35,838 nt of DNA, from contig CACIKJ010000006.1 in the NCBI GenBank assembly GCA_902587215.1, forward strand, positions 1 through 35,838. The letters run 5' to 3'. Under the pieces are notes generated by a model. That model did no database searches and was not told the origin of the DNA. It saw only the letters and a program-made list of their open reading frames with translations. Numbering within the stretch: the stretch's first letter is position 1; the number at the start of each line of letters is the position of its first letter. Origin of the DNA: an uncultured Pelagibacteraceae bacterium (GTDB taxonomy: Bacteria > Pseudomonadota > Alphaproteobacteria > Pelagibacterales > Pelagibacteraceae). A program made the translations under genes and the position numbers. This document shows, in pieces, positions 15,343 to 24,255 of this stretch.

Positions 15343-16563
15343 GAATTTTTTATTTATGATTTGATTAAGATCATTAATTATAATTTGAGCACCTTTTTTG
15401 GGAGAATAATTTTTTAGAACTTTTTGTCCATTTATTTTTAAGTATTGGTACTTTTTCTTGTGCTTTACTAAATGCACAATTTTATCAGCTAAATCATCAA
15501 TATTATTTGACATCAAGCAGTTTGTAAAATCTTCTAATTCGGGGATACATTTTTTAATAGTTTTGGAAGTTGCAACAAACCATTTTCTTGAAAACGCAAA
15601 AAGTATTTTTGATCTTACTCCAACCGGATATTTCGATGGATAAAATAACAAATCTGTTTTATTTAATATATCTTGAGTATAATTTTTTACATTAATATTT
15701 TCATCAGAGACTATTTTTTGAATTTCAAGAGGAGTATTCTTAGGGACAAGCATTACTAAATTCAAACTAACTTTATTCAAAAGATTGTTTTTTTTCAATT
15801 TTGGCAGAATTTTTCTATACAATAGATTTACACCATTATAATCTTGTGAAATTGAAAAACTAAACATAGAAATATTAAATTTTTCTTTATAATTATTTTT
15901 TTTTTTTGAAATATTTATTTTCACAGGACAAGGTAAAACTGAAGTTTTAATATCATTATTGCTCAATTTTTTTTGATCAAAAGGTGAATAGGTATACTTT
16001 ATTTGATAGTTTGATGATATTTTTTTTAAAAACTTATAATAGTTTCTGAAGTAAATCTTTAACATTAATATTTTAACTACTCTTTTGATAAAATTATATT
16101 TATTAATTGAAAGGTAGGTTCTAATTATTTGTATCTGGTCCTGGACATCTTCGAATAATGCAATTTTATATGCTTTAATATGGTTACAAGCATGTATACT
16201 GTTTGAGCCAACACATAGAATAACATCATTTTTTTTTATTTTTATTTTATCGAGGAAGCGTTTAATTTCGTCAATTTTTTTTTTATCATAGTAATTTGTT
16301 CTAAAAAAATTCCAAATCGTTAAATGATGTTTAGTTCTACTAATACTTTTTTTTAAATGAAAGTATTTTATTTTTTCTTTTTTTAACTCATTTTTAGCCT
16401 TTATAAATCTATCTTTTGAAGCATAAAAATTTGAAAGAGAATTTACTGCAATAACATTATATTTTTTTTTTAATTCCCTAAGTAAATTTATTCCTAGTTG
16501 GGCAGTACCTCCGCTAAATGAATTTGGTAAACTTTCTGATATATAATAAAGATTTCTTTTCAT
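15328..16563 (-). CDS. Putative glycosyltransferase (GT4-like, divergent)
   Basis: This is a 411-residue protein. The N-terminus YISESLPNSFSGGTAQLGINLLRELKKK is the pattern of a GT-B acceptor domain with a glycine loop (FSGGTA, residues 16-21). The C-terminal half has TDLLFYPSKYPVGVRSKILFAFS, which takes the place of the usual E-G-F/E-x7-E donor motif of GT4 enzymes; the first glutamate is not evident. It may therefore be a divergent or unusual GT4 member. It is a lone leftward gene, tail-to-tail with the ABC transporter (15-base overlap) and head-to-head with the GT4 gene at 16693. A run of 12 T on the plus strand (15896-15907) encodes a lysine stretch. Donor and acceptor are unknown. Confidence 0.65.
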   Translation of the reverse strand: MKRNLYYISESLPNSFSGGTAQLGINLLRELKKKYNVIAVNSLSNFYASKDRFIKAKNELKKEKIKYFHLKKSISRTKHHLTIWNFFRTNYYDKKKIDEIKRFLDKIKIKKNDVILCVGSNSIHACNHIKAYKIALFEDVQDQIQIIRTYLSINKYNFIKRVVKILMLKIYFRNYYKFLKKISSNYQIKYTYSPFDQKKLSNNDIKTSVLPCPVKINISKKKNNYKEKFNISMFSFSISQDYNGVNLLYRKILPKLKKNNLLNKVSLNLVMLVPKNTPLEIQKIVSDENINVKNYTQDILNKTDLLFYPSKYPVGVRSKILFAFSRKWFVATSKTIKKCIPELEDFTNCLMSNNIDDLADKIVHLVKHKKKYQYLKINGQKVLKNYSPKKGAQIIINDLNQIINKKFLSFD

Positions 16564-16692
16564 TATAATTAAGGTTTTTATTTCACAAATATTCTAATGT
16601 AAAGCAACAATCTAAAAACCAAAAACAAATAAATCTAATTTATAAATTAAAAAATAACTTTTTTTATGATAGAGATCTTAATATTATTTATC

Positions 16693-17814
16693 ATGAATAT
16701 TATTTATGATCATCAAATTTTTATAGATCAACCTTATGGTGGTCCTTCAAGATACTTTATTAAATTAATTAAAGAAATTTCTAAAACTGAAAAATTAAAA
16801 ATATCTTCATTCTTCCACATAAACAACTATCTGCAAGAATTAGATGATGAAATTAAATCTGGATTTAACTTAAATAAAATTTATATCAATAAAGCACCTT
16901 ATAGAATTAGAGAATATTTGACAAAAGGGCTTATTAATAAAATTAATCATTATCACTTAAATAACTTAATTAAAAAATTTAAACCACAATTAATACATAG
17001 AACAAATTTTGATGATTACCAAACTAATTTACCAGTTGTATTGACAGTCTATGATTTAATTCATGAAAAATATCCTAAATATTATGGAAAAGATTCTAAT
17101 TTTAGGCCAAAGAAAAAAGCAATAGAAAGAGCAGATGAAATAATTTGTATTTCAAAAAATACCTTAAATGATCTATCAAACTATTATGATCTTAAAAATA
17201 AAAAAACAAGTGTTATTTATTTAGGATGTGAGCTAAGTCAAAAACAAAGCGCAAATCAAGAGACAAGAAATTTTAAAGATGATTATCTTTTATATGTAGG
17301 CAAAAGAAGTAATTATAAAAACTTTACAAACTTTATAAAAGCATATTCAATCTCTAAAAATTTAAAAAACAATTTTAAAATAGTTTGTTTTGGCGGTGGC
17401 ACATTTACTAATCAAGAAAGAAAAACATTTAATCTACTTAATATTGATCTTAAAAATATTGTTTATTTAAGTGGTGATGATGATTTACTTGCTAATTTAT
17501 ATCAGAACGCTACAGCTTTAATATATCCATCAAAATATGAGGGTTTTGGATTACCGATATTGGAAGCAATGTCTTTTAGTTGTCCTGTTATATGTAGCAA
17601 TGTAAGTAGCATTCCTGAAGTTGCAGGAAACGCAGTTGAATATTTTAATCCTGAAATTATTGAAGATATTGAAAAAAAAATTTCTGGTACTGTATTTTCT
17701 GAAAATAAAATTAAAAATTTAAAAACATTAGGAAATGAAAGAATAAAATTATTTAGTTGGTCAAAGTGTGCAAAACAAACTTTAAATGTCTACAAAACTT
17801 TTATTAAATATTAA
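16693..17814 (+). CDS. Glycosyltransferase family 4
   Basis: The protein is 373 residues from the ATG at 16693, giving MNIIYDHQIF; an upstream in-frame ATG at 16666 adds nine hydrophobic residues and is less likely. It has a GT-B retaining architecture with an N-terminal glycine loop QPYGGPSRY, VLTVYDLIHEKYP in the middle, then YVGKRSNYKNF and the donor motif YEGFGLPILEAMSFSCPVI (about 279-297), whose two glutamates bind the nucleotide sugar. SSIPEVAG follows. The D-LIHE and RxNYKN features recall mannosyl- or rhamnosyl-type GT4 enzymes, but the donor cannot be read from sequence. It is a single rightward gene whose 3' end overlaps the convergent dehydratase-like gene by 11 bases. Confidence 0.88.
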   Translation: MNIIYDHQIFIDQPYGGPSRYFIKLIKEISKTEKLKISSFFHINNYLQELDDEIKSGFNLNKIYINKAPYRIREYLTKGLINKINHYHLNNLIKKFKPQLIHRTNFDDYQTNLPVVLTVYDLIHEKYPKYYGKDSNFRPKKKAIERADEIICISKNTLNDLSNYYDLKNKKTSVIYLGCELSQKQSANQETRNFKDDYLLYVGKRSNYKNFTNFIKAYSISKNLKNNFKIVCFGGGTFTNQERKTFNLLNIDLKNIVYLSGDDDLLANLYQNATALIYPSKYEGFGLPILEAMSFSCPVICSNVSSIPEVAGNAVEYFNPEIIEDIEKKISGTVFSENKIKNLKTLGNERIKLFSWSKCAKQTLNVYKTFIKY

Positions 17815-18715
17815 AAATGTTTTTTGCAGCTACCATCAAATTTTTTTGAGGTTTATAGTTAATCAATTTTTTTGCTAATAAATTTGAACCTAGAAATTTA
17901 TAATTTTCTGAATTTTTTTTAATTTGACTTTTACTTATTTGTAAATCAATTTTATTTTTTTTTATAAAATATTTCAATAAAGAATTTAAATAAAATCTTT
18001 TTCCTGATGATAAAATAATACTTTTTATATTTTTATTATTTATTGAAACTTTATATATGCCTTTACAAATATCCTCAGCATGTGAAAAATCACCATTTAT
18101 GTTTTCAATAAAGATTTTTTTGATAAATTTAATTTCCTTTTTCTTTACTGCCTCAATTAGTCTTGGGATTAAAAATTTTTTGTTTCTATAAACCGAGTCA
18201 TGATTAAAAAGTATAACCGTTGTTGCTTTAAATTTTTTATTTGTTTTTAAATGAATATAATTATGTGCATCGATTTTATACTTTCCGTAAAACTCTCTTG
18301 ATCCAAATTTATCTTTTTCAGACACAATGCTTTTTTTTTGATTACTAAACATTACTGAAGAACCAGCAAATATTAACTTTGATTTTATTCCAGTTTTGAT
18401 TATTGCATCCACTAAGTTTTTTGTTATTTTAAAGTTATATATATAGTTGTTTTTATAATTATCCTTTTTTAATCTTTTAGAATAAGAATCATTTCTGCTT
18501 GCTAAATGCAAAATCACATTTGGTTTTATTTGATACAAGTGTTTTTCAATTTTTTTTTTATTTAAAAGATTATTATTGAAATAGCTAATTCCTTTTATTT
18601 TACTTTTTTGATTTTTTTTTATGAAACCTGAAACTTGATAATTTTTTTTATTATAAATATTTGAAAGAATTTTTCCGTTTTGACCAAGGGCTCCAGTGAT
18701 AAGAACTTTTTTCAA
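17804..18715 (-). CDS. Extended SDR, divergent GDP-mannose 4,6-dehydratase/reductase-like
   Basis: This 303-residue NAD(P)-binding sugar enzyme is read from a TTG at 18715; an in-frame TAA lies about 30 bases upstream and no ATG or GTG fits. ITGALGQNGKIL (residues 6-17) mirrors the Gmd pattern ITGITGQDGSYL. AGSSVMF and YGKYK (a YxxxK catalytic pair) follow, then FNHDS and GDFSHAEDICKG, echoing Gmd FNHES and RDWGHAKDYV. The SPRRGETFVTRK segment that Gmd uses for GDP-sugar binding is missing, so it is probably not a standard Gmd; a true gmd sits at 27625. A reductase, epimerase or dehydratase acting on a related nucleotide sugar is likely. It diverges from the methyltransferase gene over 53 bases. 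Confidence 0.75.
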   Translation of the reverse strand: MKKVLITGALGQNGKILSNIYNKKNYQVSGFIKKNQKSKIKGISYFNNNLLNKKKIEKHLYQIKPNVILHLASRNDSYSKRLKKDNYKNNYIYNFKITKNLVDAIIKTGIKSKLIFAGSSVMFSNQKKSIVSEKDKFGSREFYGKYKIDAHNYIHLKTNKKFKATTVILFNHDSVYRNKKFLIPRLIEAVKKKEIKFIKKIFIENINGDFSHAEDICKGIYKVSINNKNIKSIILSSGKRFYLNSLLKYFIKKNKIDLQISKSQIKKNSENYKFLGSNLLAKKLINYKPQKNLMVAAKNIFNI

Positions 18716-18768
18716 TTTAATTTGCTTATATTTTAATTTTTGTTAAATATATTTTAAATATTTAAAAA

Positions 18769-19992
18769 ATGAAAATAAATAAATGCAGGGTTTGCGAAAG
18801 TAAAAATCTTACAAAGTGTTTGAATTTAGGTAATCAATATCTAACAGGAGTTTTTCCAGAAAATAATAAACAAAAAATATCGACTGGAAATTTATCATTA
18901 GTTTATTGTAACAACTGTACTTTGCTACAATTATCAGAAAATTTTAATCGTTTCGAAATGTATGGATCTAATTACGGGTATATGTCATCTTTAAATCAAT
19001 CGATGGTAAATCATTTAAAAAATAAGTCTGAAAAAATTAAAAAAATTGCTCAATTATCAAAGAGTGATTTGATTGTAGATATTGGAAGTAACGATGGAAC
19101 TTTTTTATCTTTCTTTTCAAATATATGTAAAACAGTGGGTGTTGATCCAACAATAAAAAAATTTAGAAAATTTTATAAAAAAAAAACTATTATTATTCCA
19201 GATTTCTTTTCATTAAATACACTGAAAAAATATTCTGTATCTAAGAAAGCAAAAGCTATTACTTCTATAGCTATGTTTTACGATCTTGAAAATCCAATAT
19301 CTTTCGCACAAGAGGTTTATGAAACGTTAGATAACGACGGAATTTGGCACTTTGAACAAAGTTACATGCCAAGTATGATTAAAAATATTTCGTACGATAC
19401 AATATGCCATGAACATTTAGAATATTATTCATTAAAATCTCTTAAATATATTTTAGATAAATCGGAATTTAAAATTATTGATATTGAGTTAAACGATATA
19501 AATGGTGGAAGCTTTGCAATTACAGTAGCAAAAAAGAAATCAAAAAAATTTAATGAGAGCAGTTTAGTAGATTGGCTTCTTAAAAAAGAAGATTTATATA
19601 AATTCAACAAATTAGATACGCTATTCGACTTCAGAAACAAAGTTTTTAAACATAAACAGTTATTAAAAGATCTTCTTTTAAATTTAAAAGATATGAAAAA
19701 GAAGGTTGGTGGTTATGGAGCATCTACTAAAGGAAATGTAATTTTGCAGTTTTGTGATTTAAACAAAAACATAATTCCTTATATTGTTGATGTAAACCCT
19801 TTCAAAAGAAATAAATTGACTCCAGGTACAAAAATTAAAATTATTAATGATATAGATTTTAAGAAAAAAAAACCAGATTACCTTTTAGTTTTACCTTGGC
19901 ATTTTAAAAATCATATTTTACAAAAAGAAAATTCTTTTATTAAAAGAGGGGGGCATTTTATTTTTCCTCTACCAGATATCGAAATTGTTTAA
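18769..19992 (+). CDS. Zinc-binding SAM-dependent sugar C-methyltransferase
   Basis: This 407-residue protein has the three-part layout of NDP-sugar C-methyltransferases. A zinc-binding head has Cys6, Cys9, Cys47 and Cys50, the SAM site is VDIGSNDGTF (about 102-111), an HEH segment CHEHLEYYS lies near 213, and a C-terminal domain carries GGYGASTKGN (about 315-324). Relatives such as TylC3 and NovU add a methyl group to a keto-deoxy sugar nucleotide, so a branched deoxysugar is the predicted product. It needs a 4-keto intermediate such as one from a 4,6-dehydratase; the dehydratase-like gene at 17804 is its divergent neighbour (53 bases). Its 3' end faces the next GT2 gene with a 16-base gap. 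Confidence 0.88.
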   Translation: MKINKCRVCESKNLTKCLNLGNQYLTGVFPENNKQKISTGNLSLVYCNNCTLLQLSENFNRFEMYGSNYGYMSSLNQSMVNHLKNKSEKIKKIAQLSKSDLIVDIGSNDGTFLSFFSNICKTVGVDPTIKKFRKFYKKKTIIIPDFFSLNTLKKYSVSKKAKAITSIAMFYDLENPISFAQEVYETLDNDGIWHFEQSYMPSMIKNISYDTICHEHLEYYSLKSLKYILDKSEFKIIDIELNDINGGSFAITVAKKKSKKFNESSLVDWLLKKEDLYKFNKLDTLFDFRNKVFKHKQLLKDLLLNLKDMKKKVGGYGASTKGNVILQFCDLNKNIIPYIVDVNPFKRNKLTPGTKIKIINDIDFKKKKPDYLLVLPWHFKNHILQKENSFIKRGGHFIFPLPDIEIV

Positions 19993-20008
19993 ATATCAGA
20001 AAATTAAA

Positions 20009-20752
20009 TTAAGTTTTAAATAATTTTTTTATAAATGCATTTACAAAAATTATAATAATAACAAAAAAATTTTGATTGTTTTTAAACCTTATTTTACTTT
20101 CTTCAGTAATATGATCTAAAAAACTAAAAGTCGAAGAATATCCACCACTAGCTACGTTACCTATTATTTCATGTTTTTTTGTCGATCCCCCTTTATATTT
20201 ACCCTTATATAATCTGTAATAGAGATCATAGTCAGCTGAACATTTAAATTTAGTGTCATAAAGACCGATTTCTTTGTAAACATTTTTTTTTAAAAAAAAA
20301 CCAGTAGTATGAGATGTGGCAAAGTCAAAATTGTATAGCATTCTTTGAAAATTAAACCCATGTTTGTGAATTTTGCCTCCACGCTTATAATTTCTTATAA
20401 CTGTTCCAAAAACAAAATCATATTTAAATTTTTTAAATAAATTAACAACTTTTTTTAGAGAATCTTTATAAAAAACATCACCTGAGTTACAAAAAACTAT
20501 CACATCACCTTTTGCCAAATTTATACCTTTATTCATCGCATAATAAATTCCATTATCCTTTTCAGATATTATTTTATGTATTTTGTTTTTATACTTATTA
20601 ATTTTTTTTAACGTATCATCTTTAGAGTCACCGTCTATTATAATATACTCATAGTTAATATTTTTTTGATTTATTACAGATTTAATTGTCTTTTGAATAT
20701 TTTCTTCATCATTTTTTACAACTGTAATGACTGATAATAATAGTTTTTGCAT
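20009..20752 (-). CDS. Glycosyltransferase family 2
   Basis: This is a 247-residue GT-A inverting transferase. SVITVVKNDEENIQKTI opens the Rossmann-like domain (from about residue 6), IIIDGDSKDDT holds the first acidic residues, EKDNGIYYAMNKGI is the WcaA/GT2 signature, and FCNSGDVFY takes the place of the DxD metal site with a single Asp. HTTGFFLKKNVYKEIGLYD forms the acceptor-side motif. A short hydrophobic tail (about 230-245) may hold it at the membrane. It is a lone leftward gene between the methyltransferase (16-base gap, convergent) and the UDP-glucuronate epimerase-like gene (47 bases, divergent). The sugar transferred is unknown. Confidence 0.9.
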   Translation of the reverse strand: MQKLLLSVITVVKNDEENIQKTIKSVINQKNINYEYIIIDGDSKDDTLKKINKYKNKIHKIISEKDNGIYYAMNKGINLAKGDVIVFCNSGDVFYKDSLKKVVNLFKKFKYDFVFGTVIRNYKRGGKIHKHGFNFQRMLYNFDFATSHTTGFFLKKNVYKEIGLYDTKFKCSADYDLYYRLYKGKYKGGSTKKHEIIGNVASGGYSSTFSFLDHITEESKIRFKNNQNFFVIIIIFVNAFIKKLFKT

Positions 20753-20799
20753 AAATCGAATTAAAAATATATTAAGATCATTAAAAAATTAACTAAAAA

Positions 20800-21756
20800 A
20801 TGAAAATCTTTGTTACAGGAGCTGCTGGCTTTATAGGCTTTAGCTTAACTAAATCATTATTAAAGAAAAATCACCAAGTTTATTCAATTGATAACATGGA
20901 TAATTATTATTCCTTAAAACTTAAGACAGCAAGAATTCAAATTTTAAAAAAAGATAAAAATTTTCATTTTAAAAGAGTCGATTTAGCAAATAAAAAAAAA
21001 TTAGAAAAATATTTAAAAAATAAAGAATTTGACATTATTTTCCACTTTGCAGCTCAAGCTGGAGTTAGATATTCAAAAGAAAGACCAGACAAATATATTA
21101 AATCTAATTTGATTGGTTTTTCAAACTTACTTTCATCGTTAAAAAATAAAAATTTTAAAATTATGTTTTATTCATCTTCAAGCTCTGTATATGGAGACTC
21201 AAAAATTTTTCCTTTAAGAGAAAATGCTATTTTAAAACCAAAAAATCTTTATGCAAAAACAAAAATCAAAAATGAAAAAGAAGCAAATAAATTTGCTAAA
21301 ACTTTTGGAAAAAAAATAATCGGATTAAGATTTTTTACAGTTTATGGAGAATGGGGTAGACCAGATATGTTAATAATTAAAATGTTAACTTCCATGACTA
21401 AAAAAAAATATTTTGAACTAAATAATTCTGGCGATCATTACAGAGATTTTACTTATATAAATGATGTAGTTAGTATCTTAATTAAATTAATAAACAAAAA
21501 AAAATTTAATTACAAAGTTTACAACATTTGTTCTTCAAGGCCTATTTTTATTAAAAAAGCAGTACAACAATTTAAGCTTCTTACTGGTTACAATTTAGTA
21601 AAAAATATAAAAAAAAATAAGTTAGATGTCTATAAAACATATGGCGACAATAGAAAAATTATTAAATTAGTGAATGTAAAAAAATTTACTAATTTTAATA
21701 AGGGTTTAAAAAACACAATTAATTGGTATAAAAAAACTGGTTATAAATTTTTTTAG
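20800..21756 (+). CDS. UDP-glucuronate 4-epimerase-like NAD-dependent epimerase
   Basis: This 318-residue extended SDR converts UDP-GlcA to UDP-GalA in its characterised relatives (CapI, LspL, GAE). The cofactor motif is TGAAGFIGFSL (6-16), followed by the family-specific HFAAQAGVRYS, SSSSVYGD, the catalytic Tyr/Lys pair in YAKTK, and LRFFTVYGEWGRPDML, which is strongly diagnostic for UDP-glucuronate epimerases. HYRDFTYINDV follows. It is the first gene of a rightward run that ends at 25404. UDP-GlcA would have to come from a UDP-glucose dehydrogenase outside this window, because the only dehydrogenase here is of the HexNAc type. Confidence 0.87.
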   Translation: MKIFVTGAAGFIGFSLTKSLLKKNHQVYSIDNMDNYYSLKLKTARIQILKKDKNFHFKRVDLANKKKLEKYLKNKEFDIIFHFAAQAGVRYSKERPDKYIKSNLIGFSNLLSSLKNKNFKIMFYSSSSSVYGDSKIFPLRENAILKPKNLYAKTKIKNEKEANKFAKTFGKKIIGLRFFTVYGEWGRPDMLIIKMLTSMTKKKYFELNNSGDHYRDFTYINDVVSILIKLINKKKFNYKVYNICSSRPIFIKKAVQQFKLLTGYNLVKNIKKNKLDVYKTYGDNRKIIKLVNVKKFTNFNKGLKNTINWYKKTGYKFF

Positions 21757-21788
21757 TAAATGATCAAATATTTTTCAAATTAATTTTA

Positions 21789-22601
21789 ATGAAATACAAC
21801 ATAGGTATCACAGGTCATTCCGGCAGTTTAGGAAAATCATTAAAAAAAAACAAAACTCAAAATAAATATTTTTTTTACAAATACGATATAAGAGATAAAA
21901 AAAAATTACATTCTTGGTTTTTAAAAAACAAATTGGACTTAATAATTCATTTGGCAGCAATTGTTCCAATAAAAATTGTTAATAAAAACCGAAAAAAAGC
22001 TTTTGATGTAAATTATGTAGGTACAAAAAATATTGTAGATGTTTCAAAAAAATTTAATATAAAATGGTTCTTTTTTGCATCAACATCTCATGTATATAAG
22101 TCAAAAAAATTTACAATTAAAGAAACTTCATTAAAAAAACCGATATCATACTACGGAAAAACAAAAAGACTTGCAGAAAAGTATGTAAGCAAAAATATAA
22201 AAAATTATTGTGTAGGAAGAATCTTTAGCACAGCAAATAAAGACCAAAGAAAAAACTATCTAATTCCTGACCTTAAAGAAAAAATAAAAAACACGAAAAA
22301 AAAAATCACCTTAAAAAATCTAAATCATTACAGAGATTTTATTTCAATGGAAAATATATCAAAAATTATCAATATATTGCTTAAAAAGAAGTATGTAGGA
22401 TTTGTAAATATTGGATCTGGTAAGAAAATATATTTAAAAGACATAGCTAAAATAATTTTAAAAAAATATAACAAAAAAGGATCATTTATAGATAATAAAA
22501 ATCCAACTTATCTAATTGCTGACACAAGAAAGCTCAAAAAAATAACTAAAATTAATTTTAAATCAAATATTAAAAATATGATTTTTTCAAAAATCAAATG
22601 A
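21789..22601 (+). CDS. NAD(P)-dependent sugar epimerase/reductase (RmlD/extended SDR-like)
   Basis: This 270-residue extended SDR is shorter than the typical 300 or more. Motifs are ITGHSGSLGKSL (residues 6-17), HLAAIVP, ASTSHVYKS, the catalytic YGKTK pair and HYRDFISMENI. The short length and LDLIIHLAA pattern resemble dTDP-4-dehydrorhamnose reductases and related 4-reductases or epimerases, but specificity is not readable. It follows the UDP-glucuronate epimerase-like gene by 32 bases and precedes a membrane protein by 10 bases. An 18-base stretch at 22324-22341 is identical to 21434-21451 in the previous gene, at the shared HYRDF codons. Confidence 0.8.
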   Translation: MKYNIGITGHSGSLGKSLKKNKTQNKYFFYKYDIRDKKKLHSWFLKNKLDLIIHLAAIVPIKIVNKNRKKAFDVNYVGTKNIVDVSKKFNIKWFFFASTSHVYKSKKFTIKETSLKKPISYYGKTKRLAEKYVSKNIKNYCVGRIFSTANKDQRKNYLIPDLKEKIKNTKKKITLKNLNHYRDFISMENISKIINILLKKKYVGFVNIGSGKKIYLKDIAKIILKKYNKKGSFIDNKNPTYLIADTRKLKKITKINFKSNIKNMIFSKIK

Positions 22602-22611
22602 ATAAATTATC

Positions 22612-24249
22612 ATGGCTTATTTAACTTATTATCTCTTGTTGTCTTTAAGCATGATTGGATATGGTTTTTTTATTTCAAGAATTCTTAAAATTGATTATGT
22701 AAATATTGGATTTATTGGTTTACTCGGAATATCAGCTTTGATATTTATATCTTACGCCACAACATTATTTATAGTTCATAATTTTTATTTTAATATTTTA
22801 ATATTAATTCTAGGGATATTTTTTTTTTCAATTAATATTAAAAATATTGAAATAAATGATTTTAAAATATTTGCAGTCGTATTTTTAATTTTATTGTTAT
22901 TCATTCTTGCAGCAAAAAATCATGATGATTTTCCATACTATCATTTTCCATATTCACATTTCTTGACCCAATTAGAACACCCAATAGGATTCGGTAAACT
23001 AAATCCTGGTTTTAGAAATCCATCATCGGTATTTTTTCTTAGCTCATTATTTTATTTACCTTATATTGATCACTACTTATTAAATTTATATCCAGTTTAC
23101 TTTCTAGGTTTTTCAAACATTATTCTGCTAAAATTTATTTTTAATAAAAAAGATTTTAACAATCATAAATCAACAAATATTTTGAGTTTATTATGTTTTT
23201 CTTTCATAAATATATTTTTTTATAGAATGGCAGAACATGGGACTGATAGATCTGGAATGATAATTATTTTTATAATGCTTGTTGTCTTATTTTTAATAGT
23301 TTTTGGAAAAAAAAATAAAATTGATAATTTTTATGAGAATAAAAATTATTTTAAAATATTATCTATATTTTCAGTAGTATTAATGTCCTTAAAACCTTTA
23401 TATATTATTTATTTACCTTTAATTTTAGTATTATTTACCCTTAAGGAATTTAGATTAAACTTTAATAACCTAATTTTTACTAGATCAACTATATACTCTG
23501 CAAGTATTCTTATTTTTGTATTCTTTTTCACTTGGTTAAACTCAGGTTGTTTAATTTTCCCGGCTGATATCACTTGTTTTTACAACTTGCCATGGTCATT
23601 TTCTGAAAAAGTGATTTTAGAAACAAATAGATGGTATGAGGTTTGGTCAAAAGCAGGAGCCACTCCAAATTATACAGTTGATAATTTTGATTTATACATA
23701 AAAAATCTTAATTGGTTTCCAAATTGGATCGATAATTACTTTTTTAATAAGATGAGTGATTTCTTGCTAGGGTTGTTTGTGTTAGTTATAATTTTTTATT
23801 TTACATTCATATTTAAGCAATCTTTGAAACTTAAAAAAAATAAAACATTAAATCTTCAATCTATATTAATTTATATTTTTTTTATAATTTGTTTAATTGA
23901 ATGGTTTTTTAAACACCCATCACTTAGATATGGAGGATATCAAATTTTTGCCCTATTATTTTTTTTACCTATTTCACTTAAGTTTAGTTTAATAAATATT
24001 GATTATAAAAAGTATTATAAAAAAGCATTATTTATAGCTGTTTTAACTATAATAATATTTTCGTATAGAAATATTGATAGATTAATCAAGGAGCATCAAA
24101 TTTACAATTTTAATCCTTTTGTAAGCACAAATTATATGTATGATGAAAAACAACACAATCGAATTTTGAGACACATGAATAAAACTGTTTCAAAGTTTAA
24201 AACAATAAATATTTTTGGTGCAAAATTTATTATTTGTGTACCAAAGTAA
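22612..24249 (+). CDS. Multi-spanning membrane protein, putative GT-C-like glycan enzyme
   Basis: This 545-residue protein has about 11-12 hydrophobic segments, with clusters at about 1-24, 30-55, 58-75, 85-103, 155-175, 200-230, 250-275, 290-310, 385-410, 420-440 and 455-490. A soluble stretch after the fourth segment contains AKNHDDFPYYHFPYSHFL (about 103-120); acidic pairs in the first long loop are typical of GT-C enzymes, which use polyprenyl-linked sugars. It is not a family I can name firmly, though Leptospira LIC_10190-type membrane proteins are a possible match. It sits 10 bases after an SDR and 6 before a GT4 gene. A polymerase or flippase role is possible but unsupported. Confidence 0.65.
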   Translation: MAYLTYYLLLSLSMIGYGFFISRILKIDYVNIGFIGLLGISALIFISYATTLFIVHNFYFNILILILGIFFFSINIKNIEINDFKIFAVVFLILLLFILAAKNHDDFPYYHFPYSHFLTQLEHPIGFGKLNPGFRNPSSVFFLSSLFYLPYIDHYLLNLYPVYFLGFSNIILLKFIFNKKDFNNHKSTNILSLLCFSFINIFFYRMAEHGTDRSGMIIIFIMLVVLFLIVFGKKNKIDNFYENKNYFKILSIFSVVLMSLKPLYIIYLPLILVLFTLKEFRLNFNNLIFTRSTIYSASILIFVFFFTWLNSGCLIFPADITCFYNLPWSFSEKVILETNRWYEVWSKAGATPNYTVDNFDLYIKNLNWFPNWIDNYFFNKMSDFLLGLFVLVIIFYFTFIFKQSLKLKKNKTLNLQSILIYIFFIICLIEWFFKHPSLRYGGYQIFALLFFLPISLKFSLINIDYKKYYKKALFIAVLTIIIFSYRNIDRLIKEHQIYNFNPFVSTNYMYDEKQHNRILRHMNKTVSKFKTINIFGAKFIICVPK

Positions 24250-24255
24250 ATAATA

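Noticed and set aside
21434-22341. Identical 18-base stretch at 21434-21451 and 22324-22341
   Set aside because: Both encode the conserved HYRDF motif of related sugar epimerases; shared ancestry explains it better than a functional repeat.
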